NCBI GenBank assembly: GCA_017470945.1
Contig: JAFUXH010000024.1
Span: 1-44,387, forward strand
Origin: Clostridia bacterium
Lineage (GTDB): Bacteria; Bacillota; Clostridia; Christensenellales; Aristaeellaceae
Reading direction: 5' to 3'
DNA length: 44,387 nucleotides
Made by a program: the position numbers and the translations under genes. The notes below the pieces were generated by a model that was given only the letters and a program-made list of their open reading frames with translations, had not been told where the DNA came from and made no database searches. Of this stretch, positions 15,226 through 24,390 are shown in pieces (position 1 is the first letter of the stretch; each line of letters starts with the position of its first letter).

Positions 15226-17043
15226 ATGCAGGGAAATAAAAACAGCCGGCCCCGCGGCCCCCACGGCCCCGGCCGGGTGGCTGAAAAGCCCCATAACCTG
15301 AAAAAGGCCCTGACCGACCTGATGCGCTACTGCCGCAAGGATATGGCGGTGATCGTCGTCGCGCTGCTGTTCGCCGCCGCCGGCGCGGTGCTCACCATCA
15401 TCGGGCCCAAGCAGATCAGCAAAATCACCGATCTGATCACACAGGGGCTGATGACCAGCATCGATTTGGCGGCCATCGCGCGGGTGGGCGTTCTGCTGAT
15501 CGCCATATACGGGTGCAGCGCTATGTTCACCTTTTTGCAGCATTACCTGATGGCGGGGTTCAACCAGCGTTTGTCCAAGCGTATGCGCCGGGAAATCGTG
15601 GAAAAGATCAACAAGCTGAAGCTGAGCTATTTCAATTTTCATGAGCATGGCGACGTGCTTTCCCGCGTCACCAACGACGTGGACACCATCGGCTTTTCCC
15701 TGTCCAATTCCCTGGCCACCATCGTTTCCTCTGTCGCCCAGTTCGTGGGTTGCCTCATCATGATGATCATTACCAACTGGATCATGGCGGGCACGTCGGT
15801 GCTGTCCACCATCCTGGCCATGATGCTGATGCTGGTGATCATCGGCAAATCGCAGAAATATTTCGTGGCCCGGCAGCAGAACCTGGGGGCGCTCAACGGC
15901 TACATCGAGGAAATGTACACCGGCCACGACGTCATCCGCACCGCCAACGCCGAGCGGAAGGTGAAGGAACGGTTCGGCCAATTGAACGCCGCCGTGAAGG
16001 ACGCCAATTTCAAAAGCCAGTTCCTGGGCGGGCTGATGCAGCCGCTGATGAACTTCATCGGCAATTTCGGCTATGTGGCGGTGTGCGTGGCAGGCGCGGC
16101 CCTGGCCATGAACGGCGCCATCACCTTCGGCGTGATCACTGCCTTCATGATTTACGTGCGCCAGTTCCAAAGCCCGGTGCAGCAGATCGCCCAGGCCATG
16201 ACCAATATGCAGTCCGCCGCCGCGGCCGCCGAGCGGGTATTCGAATTCCTGAACGAGGAAGAAATGGAGGATGAATCCGCCAAGGAAAAGAAGATCCGGC
16301 AGGTGCGGGGCGATGTGGAATTCCGCCATGTGAAATTCGCCTATCCCGACAAGCCGGAGGAAACCATCATCAGGGATTTTTCCGCTCACGTGCAGCCGGG
16401 GCAGAAGGTGGCCATCGTGGGCCCCACCGGCGCCGGCAAAACCACGCTGGTGAACCTGCTGATGCGCTTTTACGAAACCACCGGCGGCGAGATTTTGATC
16501 GACGGCGTGAAAACCACCGACATGAGCCGGACGGAAGTGCACGATCAGTTCGGCATGGTGCTGCAGGATACCTGGCTGTTTGAGGGCACCGTGCGGGAAA
16601 ATCTCAAGTACAACACGCCCGGCGTCACCGACGAACAGATGAAGGCGGCCGCGAAGGCCTGCGGCATCCACGGCTTCATCAAGGCGCTGCCCCAGGGCTA
16701 CGATACGGTGCTATCCGACAACACCGCCATTTCCGCCGGGCAAAAGCAATTGATGACCATCGCCCGGGCCATGATCCAGAACAGCCCCATGCTGATCCTG
16801 GACGAGGCCACCTCCTCCGTGGATACCCGCACCGAATTGCTGACCCAGCGGGCCATGGACCGGCTGACCGAGCACCGCACCAGCTTCGTCATCGCCCACC
16901 GCCTGTCCACCATCCGCAACGCCGATATCATCCTGGTGCTGCGGGACGGCGACATCGTGGAGCAGGGCAGCCACGAGGAATTGATGCGGCAGGGCGGCTT
17001 CTACGCGACGCTGTACAACAGCCAATTTGAGCAGGCCGCCTGA
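15226..17043 (+). CDS. ABC exporter, catalytic half-transporter
   Basis: 605 residues with a polar N-terminal extension of about 30 residues, six membrane helices (about 40-335) and an ATPase domain. Walker A is GPTGAGKTT and Walker B MLILDEATSSVD has the catalytic Glu. The switch His is present in VIAHRLSTI, but the signature reads ISAGQ rather than LSGGQ. Together with the previous gene this gives one canonical ATP site (this Walker B with the partner's LSGGQ) and one degenerate site. The ATG follows the partner's TAA directly, with GGAGGAA inside the upstream gene, so equal amounts of the two halves are expected. Confidence 0.94.
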   Translation: MQGNKNSRPRGPHGPGRVAEKPHNLKKALTDLMRYCRKDMAVIVVALLFAAAGAVLTIIGPKQISKITDLITQGLMTSIDLAAIARVGVLLIAIYGCSAMFTFLQHYLMAGFNQRLSKRMRREIVEKINKLKLSYFNFHEHGDVLSRVTNDVDTIGFSLSNSLATIVSSVAQFVGCLIMMIITNWIMAGTSVLSTILAMMLMLVIIGKSQKYFVARQQNLGALNGYIEEMYTGHDVIRTANAERKVKERFGQLNAAVKDANFKSQFLGGLMQPLMNFIGNFGYVAVCVAGAALAMNGAITFGVITAFMIYVRQFQSPVQQIAQAMTNMQSAAAAAERVFEFLNEEEMEDESAKEKKIRQVRGDVEFRHVKFAYPDKPEETIIRDFSAHVQPGQKVAIVGPTGAGKTTLVNLLMRFYETTGGEILIDGVKTTDMSRTEVHDQFGMVLQDTWLFEGTVRENLKYNTPGVTDEQMKAAAKACGIHGFIKALPQGYDTVLSDNTAISAGQKQLMTIARAMIQNSPMLILDEATSSVDTRTELLTQRAMDRLTEHRTSFVIAHRLSTIRNADIILVLRDGDIVEQGSHEELMRQGGFYATLYNSQFEQAA

Positions 17044-17124
17044 CGAAGGCAATGGCCCGAAAGACGTGAAATGCGCGTCAGGGGGCGGCGGCGGCATGCC
17101 GCCGGAAAGAATGGAACGAGCGAT

Positions 17125-17805
17125 ATGACCAAAGAAACGCTGCGGGAGAACCGCACCGCCGCCGCCATCGCGCTGAATATGCTGCTGGCGGCGGCCAGCC
17201 TATTCGTCAACGGCTTCGGGATTTACCTGACCATCCAGGCCAACATTGGCACGGCGCCCTGGGACGTGCTGAACCTGGGCCTGTCGCATACCCTGGGCAT
17301 CCTGTATGGCAGCGCGTCCATCGCGGTGTCGGCCACCATCCTGCTCATCGATATCCTGCTGCGGGAGCCCATCGGGATCGCCATGTTCATCGACGCGGTG
17401 GTGGTGGGAAAATCGGTGGATTTCTTCAACTGGCTGCACGCCGTGCCCGCCTGCCGCTCCCTGTGGACGGGCATCCCCATGACGCTGGTAGGCCTGGTGA
17501 TCCTGGCGTACACCCAGTATACCTACATGATGGCGTCCCTGGGCTGCGGGCCCCGTGATACGCTGCTGGTGGGCCTGGCGAAGCGCGTTAAGGCCGTGCC
17601 CATCGGGGCGGTCAGCATCGCGCTGCTGAGCCTGGCCACCCTGATCGGTTATTGGCTAGGCGGCCCCGTGGGCGTGGGCACGCTGCTGTGCGCCTTTGGC
17701 GCGGGGCCCGTCATGCAAGGAGCCTTCAAAACCGTGCATTTTGACGCTACCGCCGTGCGCCATCAGCGCCTGAAGGATTCCCTGCGGGTGATCCTGGCCC
17801 GGTAG
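17125..17805 (+). CDS. YczE/YyaS/YitT family integral membrane protein
   Basis: 226 residues, mostly hydrophobic, five or six helices. Family-like sections are NGFGIYLTIQANIGTAPWDVLNLGL near the N-terminus and ASLGCGPRDTLLVGLAKR in the middle. Start MTKETLREN chosen; a longer frame from 17071 has a polar leader that looks non-coding. It lies 81 bp after the exporter pair and before a strong terminator, so it may belong to the same operon. The transported substrate of this family is not known. Confidence 0.83.
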   Translation: MTKETLRENRTAAAIALNMLLAAASLFVNGFGIYLTIQANIGTAPWDVLNLGLSHTLGILYGSASIAVSATILLIDILLREPIGIAMFIDAVVVGKSVDFFNWLHAVPACRSLWTGIPMTLVGLVILAYTQYTYMMASLGCGPRDTLLVGLAKRVKAVPIGAVSIALLSLATLIGYWLGGPVGVGTLLCAFGAGPVMQGAFKTVHFDATAVRHQRLKDSLRVILAR

Positions 17806-17880
17806 AAGGCTTACCGTGGCGGAAATCCAGGCATAGCCAATCACATAGACGGGTGAGGCCGGACGGCCCATCCCAACAGA

Positions 17881-17924
17881 AAAACCCGCCGCGTATGTGC
17901 GTACAGCCACACGCGGCGGGTTTT
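17881..17924. terminator. bidirectional intrinsic terminator
   Basis: AAAACCCGCCGCGT (17881-17894) pairs perfectly with ACGCGGCGGGTTTT (17911-17924), a 14-bp stem with a 16-base loop. The A and T runs let it stop transcription from both the exporter operon (plus) and the glucuronidase operon (minus). Confidence 0.9.
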
Positions 17925-17997
17925 GATCAGAAAAGCGGATGCGTTCTGTGCCGATAAAACAGAAGCGCGAGGGAGAGGATGCGGCGCAAGCTGCCGC

Positions 17998-19743
17998 TCA
18001 TTGGGATTTTTCGTCCATGCTTGCCCAGCGCTGGCGGAAATAGTGGGCGGCCATTTTAGGCCGGCGGTCCCGGGTGAACAGGCCTTTGCGGTTGCCGCCC
18101 ACCCGCATGGGACCCTGGCAGGTGGAAAAATCGGCGAAGTTCCAGGGCATTTCGCCCGCGATGAAGTCCCGTTCATCCAGGCACGCGCTCATGGCCTTGT
18201 AGAATTCCACCTGGAATTCCTCGGTAAACATTTCGGCCACCGCGCCGTGCAGGCCCGCGATGGTGTCCGCCCCGTATTCGGACAGCACCATGGGCTTGTT
18301 TTTGTCCGCCCACCAATCCAATTCCATCCGGAAGGCGTATTTCGCCGTTTCCAAATCGCCGGACAGGTTATACCACCCGTAATATCGGTTGATGAACACG
18401 ATATCCATGGTGGGGATGATCCGGTCCTTTTCGTAGATATTCTGGCAGCCCACCAGGGTGACGGGCCGGTTCTGCGGGTCCGTTTGATGGGCCAATTGAT
18501 AGAGCGGCCACCAGTAATCGTAGGCTTTTTGGGGATAGGTATCGGTGCTGGGCTCGTTGCCCAGGCTCCACACGACCACGCAGGGATGGTTCTTGTCCCG
18601 GTCGATCATGTCCTTGAGCACCTGGGCGTGGTAATCCTTTAAATCCCAGCCGTAATGCTCATCCGCCCACATGCCCACCGCCGGGGTTTCATCGACGATC
18701 ACGATCCCTTCTCGGTCGCACAGGCGGTACATTTCCTCGGCGTAGGGATAATGGCTGGTGCGGAAGCAATTGGCGTGCAGCCAATGGTAAAGGTTGATAT
18801 CCGTCACGTTCAGGCATTGATCCATGCCCCGGCCGTGGAAGGGGCTGTCCTCATGCTTGCAGGGGCCGTGAAAACGGAAGGGCTTTCCGTTGATCAAAAA
18901 CTTCGTTCCTTCGATCTTCACTTCCCGGATGCCGAAGGGAAGCAGATACTGATCCTGCCCGAAGCTGACGCGGGCGGTATACAAATAGGGCGTGCCGGGC
19001 CGGGGTTCCCACAGATGGGGCTGGGGGATACGCAGAACGCCCTCCGCGCCGTCGGCGCTGGCGACGGTGGCTCCTTCCGCGTCCAGGGCGTCGATATGCA
19101 CCCGGCCTTCCCCTTCGGTATCCACCCGGTATTTGACTTCCCCGTTCAGGGAAGGGATCAGCGTGACATCCTGAATGTAGGCTTTGGGGGTCGTATACAG
19201 CCGAACGGGGCGGTTGATGCCGGCGTAATTGAAAAAGTCGAAGGCGGGCAGATTGATCCCCTGCTCCCGCTGGCGGCGTTTGCCCGCTTCCACGGCGGTG
19301 ATGCCGGGATTATCGGAGCCGAAAAAGGCGGTGCTTCCTTCGGTGCCGATGGGAAGCGTGCTGTGGTTGATGCGGTTATCCACCTCCACCTCCAGCGCAG
19401 CCGTTTCCCCGGGCTGGACGAGATCCGTCAGTTCGATTTCAAAAGGAAGGAACCCGCCGCGATGGCTGCCGATCTCCCGCCCGTTCAGCAAAACGCGGGC
19501 GCTGTGCGTCACGGCGTCAAAGCGCAGGATCAGCCGCTGCCCCTGCCAAAATGCCGGGATGGTGAGGGCGGTTTTGTACCGGGAAAGCCCCGCGTAGGCC
19601 CGGTATTCCGCTTCCGGGAATTGATCGTTGTAGGAAGCGGGAACGGCGATATTCCGCCAGGGAGTCCCCTCCTTCAGCTGAAAAAGCCACACGCCGGACA
19701 GATCCTGCACCGCGCGGGCCGCGTTGGCTTGGGGATACAGCAT
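17998..19743 (-). CDS. uidA: beta-glucuronidase, glycoside hydrolase family 2
   Basis: Releases D-glucuronate from beta-glucuronides. 581 residues with the GH2 order: sugar-binding domain (1-180), immunoglobulin-like domain (180-275), TIM barrel (275-581). The acid/base Glu is in SLGNEPST (E397), the nucleophile in VLSEYGAD (E489). The NRK triplet at 551-553 in GGNRKGLFTRDRRPK matches the N-x-K motif that recognises the carboxylate in true glucuronidases, so this is not a beta-galactosidase. There is no signal peptide, and AAGGAGGG lies 6 bases before the ATG. It is the second gene of a lacI-uidA operon facing the importer of a uronide locus. Such gut enzymes can also act on drug or bile glucuronides; the loop class was not determined. 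Confidence 0.95.
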   Translation of the reverse strand: MLYPQANAARAVQDLSGVWLFQLKEGTPWRNIAVPASYNDQFPEAEYRAYAGLSRYKTALTIPAFWQGQRLILRFDAVTHSARVLLNGREIGSHRGGFLPFEIELTDLVQPGETAALEVEVDNRINHSTLPIGTEGSTAFFGSDNPGITAVEAGKRRQREQGINLPAFDFFNYAGINRPVRLYTTPKAYIQDVTLIPSLNGEVKYRVDTEGEGRVHIDALDAEGATVASADGAEGVLRIPQPHLWEPRPGTPYLYTARVSFGQDQYLLPFGIREVKIEGTKFLINGKPFRFHGPCKHEDSPFHGRGMDQCLNVTDINLYHWLHANCFRTSHYPYAEEMYRLCDREGIVIVDETPAVGMWADEHYGWDLKDYHAQVLKDMIDRDKNHPCVVVWSLGNEPSTDTYPQKAYDYWWPLYQLAHQTDPQNRPVTLVGCQNIYEKDRIIPTMDIVFINRYYGWYNLSGDLETAKYAFRMELDWWADKNKPMVLSEYGADTIAGLHGAVAEMFTEEFQVEFYKAMSACLDERDFIAGEMPWNFADFSTCQGPMRVGGNRKGLFTRDRRPKMAAHYFRQRWASMDEKSQ

Positions 19744-19755
19744 GAAAAACCCTCC

Positions 19756-20814
19756 TTATGCTTCAAATGTTCTTACGCCCAGGGCCGCGCCGCAGCTTTC
19801 CCGCACCACCAAACTGCTTTCAAAGGACTGATTGAAGGAAATGGGATGGCCGGCGTTGATGGACATAATCAGTTCCGCCACGGCGGCTCGGCCGTGCTCG
19901 TAGGGGTGCAGATCGACGGTGGTGAGGGACGGCGTCAGGTACGGGGCGAAAAAGGCGTTGTCGCAGCCCACCAGGGCAATATCCCGGGGTACGTTCAGGC
20001 CGCTGCGCTGCAATTCCCGCAAAGCGCCCAGAGCCACCAGATCGTTGATGGCGAAAACGGCGGTGGGGTAATCCTGGGGCCGATGATTGCCCAGCAGGAT
20101 GCTGACGCCCAATTCCCCGGCCTGGGCGTTGCAGCCGGTGAGCATCACGTAGGTGGGGTCGCTGACGCAGCCCAGGCGTTCTCCTTCCTCATAATAGGCG
20201 TTTTCCCGAATCACGCTGAAGCGGGCGCTGCGGTCGCCGCCCACGAAGGCGATTTTTCTGTGGCCCAGCATCGATAGATGGGCCATGGCCTTGCGCACGC
20301 ACTGAGAGGGATCGGAGGTGAGGCGGGCGCATTCGATGCCCTCGATGGGCGGGCCGATGGCCACCAGCGGCATGGCCTGCTGAATGCGCTGCAGGCAGGA
20401 GCGGGTCACGTCCTGGGAAGCGCTGCTTTCCACGGCGAAGCCGGCCAGCAGCGCCCCGGCGGGCTGCAGATCCATTAGATCCGCCGTCACCGTTTCGCTG
20501 CCCGTTCCCTCCGGATAGGATAACACCAGCAATTTGTATCCGTTCCGGGCGGCCTCCGCCGTGATGCCTTCGCACATGGCGGCGTAATAGGGGCTGGTCT
20601 GGGAGGAGAGCACGGCGGCGATACAGCGGGGCGCCGCCTTTTTCTGGGTGGCGCGGATGCTGCCGGGCCGGTAGCGCAATTCCTTCATGGCCTGCTCCAC
20701 CTTCTGCCGGGATACGGCGGAAATACTGCCGCCCGTCATGGCCCGGCTGACGGTGGCGATGGATACCCCGGCCCGGCGGGCCACGTCGATGATGGTAGGC
20801 TGCTTTTCGCTCAC
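19756..20814 (-). CDS. LacI family transcriptional regulator of the uronide locus
   Basis: 352 residues with the N-terminal helix-turn-helix TIIDVARRAGVSIATVSRAM (residues 6-25), hinge helix near 50-60, and a periplasmic-binding-protein-like effector domain (about 65-345). It starts with GTG, with GGAAG 9 bases upstream. It forms an operon with the glucuronidase 12 bp downstream and faces the ABC importer across a 287-bp region holding both promoters. The likely ligand is a uronic-acid sugar from the locus; this is inferred from position. Confidence 0.92.
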   Translation of the reverse strand: MSEKQPTIIDVARRAGVSIATVSRAMTGGSISAVSRQKVEQAMKELRYRPGSIRATQKKAAPRCIAAVLSSQTSPYYAAMCEGITAEAARNGYKLLVLSYPEGTGSETVTADLMDLQPAGALLAGFAVESSASQDVTRSCLQRIQQAMPLVAIGPPIEGIECARLTSDPSQCVRKAMAHLSMLGHRKIAFVGGDRSARFSVIRENAYYEEGERLGCVSDPTYVMLTGCNAQAGELGVSILLGNHRPQDYPTAVFAINDLVALGALRELQRSGLNVPRDIALVGCDNAFFAPYLTPSLTTVDLHPYEHGRAAVAELIMSINAGHPISFNQSFESSLVVRESCGAALGVRTFEA

Positions 20815-20859
20815 GGCGCTGTCTTCCTTTCTGCGGGTTCAACGATCCCCTGTGGCGCC

Positions 20860-20888
20860 ATTATAACACGCGGAGAGGCGGGATGCAA
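20860..20888 (-). promoter_or_regulatory. promoter of lacI-uidA
   Basis: TTGCAT (20883-20888) and TATAAT (20860-20865) on the minus strand, 17-base spacing, 46 bases before the GTG start. Confidence 0.8.
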
Positions 20889-20913
20889 GAGAAAAATGAA
20901 AATAAAATCACTT

Positions 20914-20931
20914 ATTTACACTAATTTACAC
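20914..20931. repeat. tandem half-sites ATTTACAC, possible operators
   Basis: Two copies of ATTTACAC (20914-20921 and 20924-20931) are exactly 10 bases apart, one helical turn. Related words in the opposite direction, TTGTGTAA near 20994 and TTGTAAAT near 21033, lie around the importer promoter. They may be binding sites for the adjacent LacI protein. TGTAAATGTTTCCA (21034-21047) also resembles a catabolite-response element with two mismatches. Confidence 0.4.
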
Positions 20932-20962
20932 AATATTTTTTGAAATTGATACAATTCGGGGC

Positions 20963-20990
20963 TTGACACATGGCGAAAATGGGATATAAT
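20963..20990 (+). promoter_or_regulatory. promoter of the uronide importer operon
   Basis: TTGACA (20963-20968) and TATAAT (20985-20990), 16-base spacing. The 5' leader to the binding-protein ATG is about 105 bases. Confidence 0.85.
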
Positions 20991-21101
20991 TGATTGTGTA
21001 AGGCAAACGGAATGTTCAGAACGAAACACAGATTGTAAATGTTTCCAACGTATCAAAACGGCGCGTCCGTTTTCGATAAAAATTTGAAGGAGGAACCCTA
21101 C

Positions 21102-22352
21102 ATGAAGAAACTGATTGCTCTGGTTCTCGCGGCGATGATGCTCCTGTCCGTGGCCAGCTTTGCTGCCGCCGATGAGACCAAGACCCTGACCATCGTGGCC
21201 TGGGATGCCAACACCACCGGCTACCTGACCGCCCAGAAGGAAGCCTACGAAGCCGCCCATCCCGGCGTGACCATCGAATACATCGACGTGTCCAGCCAGG
21301 ATTACGACCAGAAGGTGGCCACCATGCTGACCAACGACAAGAGTGATATCTACATGGTGAAGGATATCCCCGCGCTGCTCAACTGGTATGAAACCGACAG
21401 CTGCACCGACCTGAACGACTACATTGCCGCCTCCAATTACGACCTGAGCGGCTTTGTGGGCATGGAAACCAACTATAACTTCGACGGCAAGCAGGTCGCC
21501 CTGCCCTTCCGCAGCGACTTCGAAATCCTCTTCTACAACAAGGATCTGTTCGACGCCGCCAATGTGGAATATCCCACCAACGATATGACCTGGGAACAGT
21601 ACAAGGAAAAGGCCCTGACTGTGGCCGATCCCACCAAGGATATCTACGGCACCCACTATCACACCTGGCTGTCCACCGCGGTCAACTACACCGTGGCTGA
21701 CGGCGTGAACACCCTGGTTGACGGCGAATACAGCGATCTGGCTTACTTCTATCAGCTGATCCAGGATCTGGAAGATGCCGGCGCCTGCATGCCCTACAGC
21801 GAAATCACCGCGGCCGGCCTGCATTACAGCGGCGCTTTCGGCAACGGCAACATCGCCATGATGCCCATGGGCTACTGGTATGTGGCCACCCTGATCACCA
21901 ACATCGCCAACGGCACCTACAACGTGAAGAACTGGGGCCTGGCCGCTATGCCCACCAAGGAAGACGTGAAGGCCGGTTCCACCTTCGGCAACCTGACCGG
22001 CGCCATGATCAACAGCAAGAGCGAGCAGAAGGACCTGGCCTGGGATTACATCGCCTGGCTGTGCGGTGAAGAAGGCTCCAAAGTGACCGCCGCCACCGGC
22101 AACCGTCCCGCTTGGGTGTCCGAAGGCGTGGCTGACGTAATGAGCGCGCTGGAAGGCTTCCCCACTGACGAAGGCTCCAAGGCCGCCCTGCTGCCCACCT
22201 ACGTGGCCATCGAAATCCCCGGCATGGAGTATACCTCTCAGATTTCCAACATCCTCGGTGAAGAACACAGCGCCATCATGACCCGCGAAATCTCCATCGA
22301 AGAAGGCATCGAGAACATGAACGAGCGCGTGGGCGACCTGCTGGCTCAATAA
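21102..22352 (+). CDS. extracellular solute-binding protein (family 1) of uronide ABC importer
   Basis: 416 residues. The start MKKLIALVLAAMMLLSVASF follows AAGGAGGAA. The signal peptide seems to end after a run of Ala near residue 24 and no lipobox Cys is present, so the protein would be released or held in another way. The mature part has the family-1 pattern: TLTIVAWDANTTGYL, QKVATMLTNDKSDIYMVKD, PFRSDFEILFYNKDLF and the C-terminal GLAAMPTKEDVKAGSTFGNLTG. It captures an oligosaccharide, probably uronic-acid containing given the downstream lyase and hydrolases. A strong terminator follows the gene, which should make this product more abundant than the permeases. Confidence 0.92.
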   Translation: MKKLIALVLAAMMLLSVASFAAADETKTLTIVAWDANTTGYLTAQKEAYEAAHPGVTIEYIDVSSQDYDQKVATMLTNDKSDIYMVKDIPALLNWYETDSCTDLNDYIAASNYDLSGFVGMETNYNFDGKQVALPFRSDFEILFYNKDLFDAANVEYPTNDMTWEQYKEKALTVADPTKDIYGTHYHTWLSTAVNYTVADGVNTLVDGEYSDLAYFYQLIQDLEDAGACMPYSEITAAGLHYSGAFGNGNIAMMPMGYWYVATLITNIANGTYNVKNWGLAAMPTKEDVKAGSTFGNLTGAMINSKSEQKDLAWDYIAWLCGEEGSKVTAATGNRPAWVSEGVADVMSALEGFPTDEGSKAALLPTYVAIEIPGMEYTSQISNILGEEHSAIMTREISIEEGIENMNERVGDLLAQ

Positions 22353-22381
22353 GCCGTCGGTTTTTCCCAACGAACTTGAGG

Positions 22382-22420
22382 GCGGGAAGAGCGATTTGCC
22401 TCGCTCTTCCCGCTTTTTTT
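22382..22420 (+). terminator. intra-operon terminator after binding-protein gene
   Basis: GCGGGAAGAGCGA (22382-22394) and TCGCTCTTCCCGC (22401-22413) form a perfect 13-bp stem with a 6-base loop and a run of seven T. It should end most transcripts after the binding-protein gene and let a fraction pass to the permeases. Confidence 0.93.
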
Positions 22421-22455
22421 GAACAAGCCGCCATGCGGCGCGTGAAGGAGGCACT

Positions 22456-23454
22456 ATGACGCAGCAAGCCCCTGCCCTCCCCGGGCAAAAAAACAAAAAA
22501 TACCGAATGAGCAAGCTGGAAAAGAAAAACACTTTGATCGCTTACTCCTTCCTCGCGCCGAACTTTCTCGGCTTCGCGATCTTCACCCTGATCCCTGTGC
22601 TCCTGTCCGTGGCCATGTCCTTTACGGAATGGAAGGGCGGCTCCCTGTCTACCATGAAATGGGTGGGGCTGGATAACTATGCCTCCATCTTCAACACCGC
22701 CAAGGTGAGCAGCAAGATGGCGGAGCTGGGCTTTTTCGGCGGCCTGGATTACTTTTTCAACAAAGTGGACCTGGGCATTTCGCTGAAAAACACGGTGTTT
22801 TACACCGTGGTGACGGTGCCCCTGTCCCTGATCTGCGCCATTGCCCTGGCGCTGGTGCTGAACAAGGCGGTGAAGGGCGCGGTGGCCTTCCGGGCCATCC
22901 TGTTCTTCCCTTACGTGGCGTCCATGGTGGCGATCTGCGTTTGCTGGAATTTCATGCTGATGAAAAACGGCCCCATCAATCAACTGCTCATGGCCTTTGG
23001 CGGCACCTTCAACAAAAGCTGGACGGCGGACAGTACCATGGCCCTATGGGCCATCGTGCTGGTGAGCGTGTGGCGAAACATGGGGTATTATATGGTGATT
23101 TACCTGGCGGCCCTTCAGGGCGTGCCCCGGGAATTGTATGAGGCCGCCACGGTGGACGGCGCCAATAAGTGGCAGCAGTTCTGGTCCGTCACGCTGCCCC
23201 AGCTGCGGCCCACCACCTTCTTTGCCTCCATCATGCTGATCATCGGCTGCTTCAAAATCTATGATACCGTGGCCATCATGACCAACGGCGGCCCCGGCCG
23301 GGCCACCAAGATGCTGGTCATTTACATCTTCCAGGAAGCGTTCAATAACTTCCACTACGGTGTCGCCAGCGCCATCGCCATGGTGCTGCTGGTGATCGTG
23401 CTGATCGTGACCATCATCCAGTTCAGCATGGAAAGCAAATATTCCAATAATTGA
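22456..23454 (+). CDS. sugar ABC transporter permease, MalF/UgpA type
   Basis: 332 residues, about six membrane helices, starting near residue 30 (AYSFLAPNFLGFAIFTLIPV). The ATPase-contact EAA loop is EAATVDGANKWQQFWSVTLP near 225-245. AAGGAGG lies 7 bases before the ATG. Forms the membrane channel with the next permease. No ATPase gene is present, so a shared MsmX-type ATPase elsewhere is expected. Confidence 0.93.
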   Translation: MTQQAPALPGQKNKKYRMSKLEKKNTLIAYSFLAPNFLGFAIFTLIPVLLSVAMSFTEWKGGSLSTMKWVGLDNYASIFNTAKVSSKMAELGFFGGLDYFFNKVDLGISLKNTVFYTVVTVPLSLICAIALALVLNKAVKGAVAFRAILFFPYVASMVAICVCWNFMLMKNGPINQLLMAFGGTFNKSWTADSTMALWAIVLVSVWRNMGYYMVIYLAALQGVPRELYEAATVDGANKWQQFWSVTLPQLRPTTFFASIMLIIGCFKIYDTVAIMTNGGPGRATKMLVIYIFQEAFNNFHYGVASAIAMVLLVIVLIVTIIQFSMESKYSNN

Positions 23455-23471
23455 GGAAGGAGGCCGAAACC

Positions 23472-24332
23472 ATGTCTCAGGCAACAAACGTCCGGCAGAT
23501 CGGCGGGGAAAAGAAATTTCCTATCGGCAAGATCGTGCTGTATATCGTTCTGATCGCCCTCTCCGCATTTACCCTGATCCCCTTCGTGTGGATGATCTCG
23601 GCTTCCCTCAAGCTGGACCGGGAGGTATTCACCTTCCCCATGAAGTGGATTCCCGAAACCTTCCACTGGGAGAATTACAGCCTGATCTGGAGCAAGGTGC
23701 CCATGCTGACGTATTTCAAGAATACCGCCATCATCGCCATTTGCGTCACCTTCATCCAGACGCTCACATCCTCCTTCGCCGCTTACGCCTTCGCCAAGCT
23801 GCGCTTCAAGGGGCGCAACGTGCTGTTTATGGCGTATATCAGCACCATCGCGGTGCCCTGGCAGGCTTACATGCTGCCCCAGTTCATCCTGATGCGCTCC
23901 TTCGGGCTGTATGATCGGCTGCTGGCCATCATGGTGCTGCAGGCCTTCTCCGCCTTCGGCGTGTTCCTGATGCGGCAGTTCTATCAGAATATCCCCAACG
24001 AGCTGTGCGAGGCCGCCCGCATCGACGGCCTGAGCGAATACGGGATCTGGGCCCGCATCATGCTGCCCCTGTCCACCGCCGCCATCGCCACGCTGGTGAT
24101 CTTCACCTTCGTGGGCACCTGGAACGACTATATGGGTCCCATGATCTATCTGACCCGGGAGGAAAACAAAACCATTCAGATCGGTCTGCGCCGGTTCATC
24201 CAGGAAAATTCCAGCGATTATCATTTGATCATGGCGGCGTCGGTGGTGTCTTTGCTGCCCGTGTCCATCGTGTTCCTGGCCCTGCAGCGGTATTTCATCG
24301 AAGGCATCGCCACCAGCGGCCTGAAGGGCTAA
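23472..24332 (+). CDS. sugar ABC transporter permease, MalG/UgpE type
   Basis: 286 residues. The ATG at 23472 is chosen because GGAAGGAGG lies 8 bases upstream; a longer frame starts inside the spacer. The N-terminal helix is VLYIVLIALSAFTLIPFVWMI in pattern, and the EAA loop reads CEAARIDGLSEYGIWARIMLP near 190-210. It ends with the typical IEGIATSGLKG tail. It pairs with the upstream permease, 17 bp away. Confidence 0.93.
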   Translation: MSQATNVRQIGGEKKFPIGKIVLYIVLIALSAFTLIPFVWMISASLKLDREVFTFPMKWIPETFHWENYSLIWSKVPMLTYFKNTAIIAICVTFIQTLTSSFAAYAFAKLRFKGRNVLFMAYISTIAVPWQAYMLPQFILMRSFGLYDRLLAIMVLQAFSAFGVFLMRQFYQNIPNELCEAARIDGLSEYGIWARIMLPLSTAAIATLVIFTFVGTWNDYMGPMIYLTREENKTIQIGLRRFIQENSSDYHLIMAASVVSLLPVSIVFLALQRYFIEGIATSGLKG

Positions 24333-24366
24333 GGGTATCGACAAAAAGTCGATGCCTGGGAACAAC

Positions 24367-24390
24367 ATGAAGGGGCTGCGGCCCCTTCAT
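24367..24390 (+). other. perfect hairpin with UNCG-type tetraloop between importer and lyase genes
   Basis: ATGAAGGGGC (24367-24376), loop TGCG, GCCCCTTCAT (24381-24390). The closing C(UGCG)G is a member of the very stable UNCG tetraloops. No T-run follows, so it is more likely an RNA-stability or processing signal than a terminator. Confidence 0.6.

Noticed and set aside
13390-16671. 1093-codon minus-strand open frame across the ABC exporter genes
   Set aside because: Antisense shadow of two well-defined ABC genes; composition is His/Gly/Asp repeats without domain structure.
20916-22532. Long minus-strand open frame over the first binding protein
   Set aside because: Antisense of a gene with signal peptide, ribosome site and family motifs.
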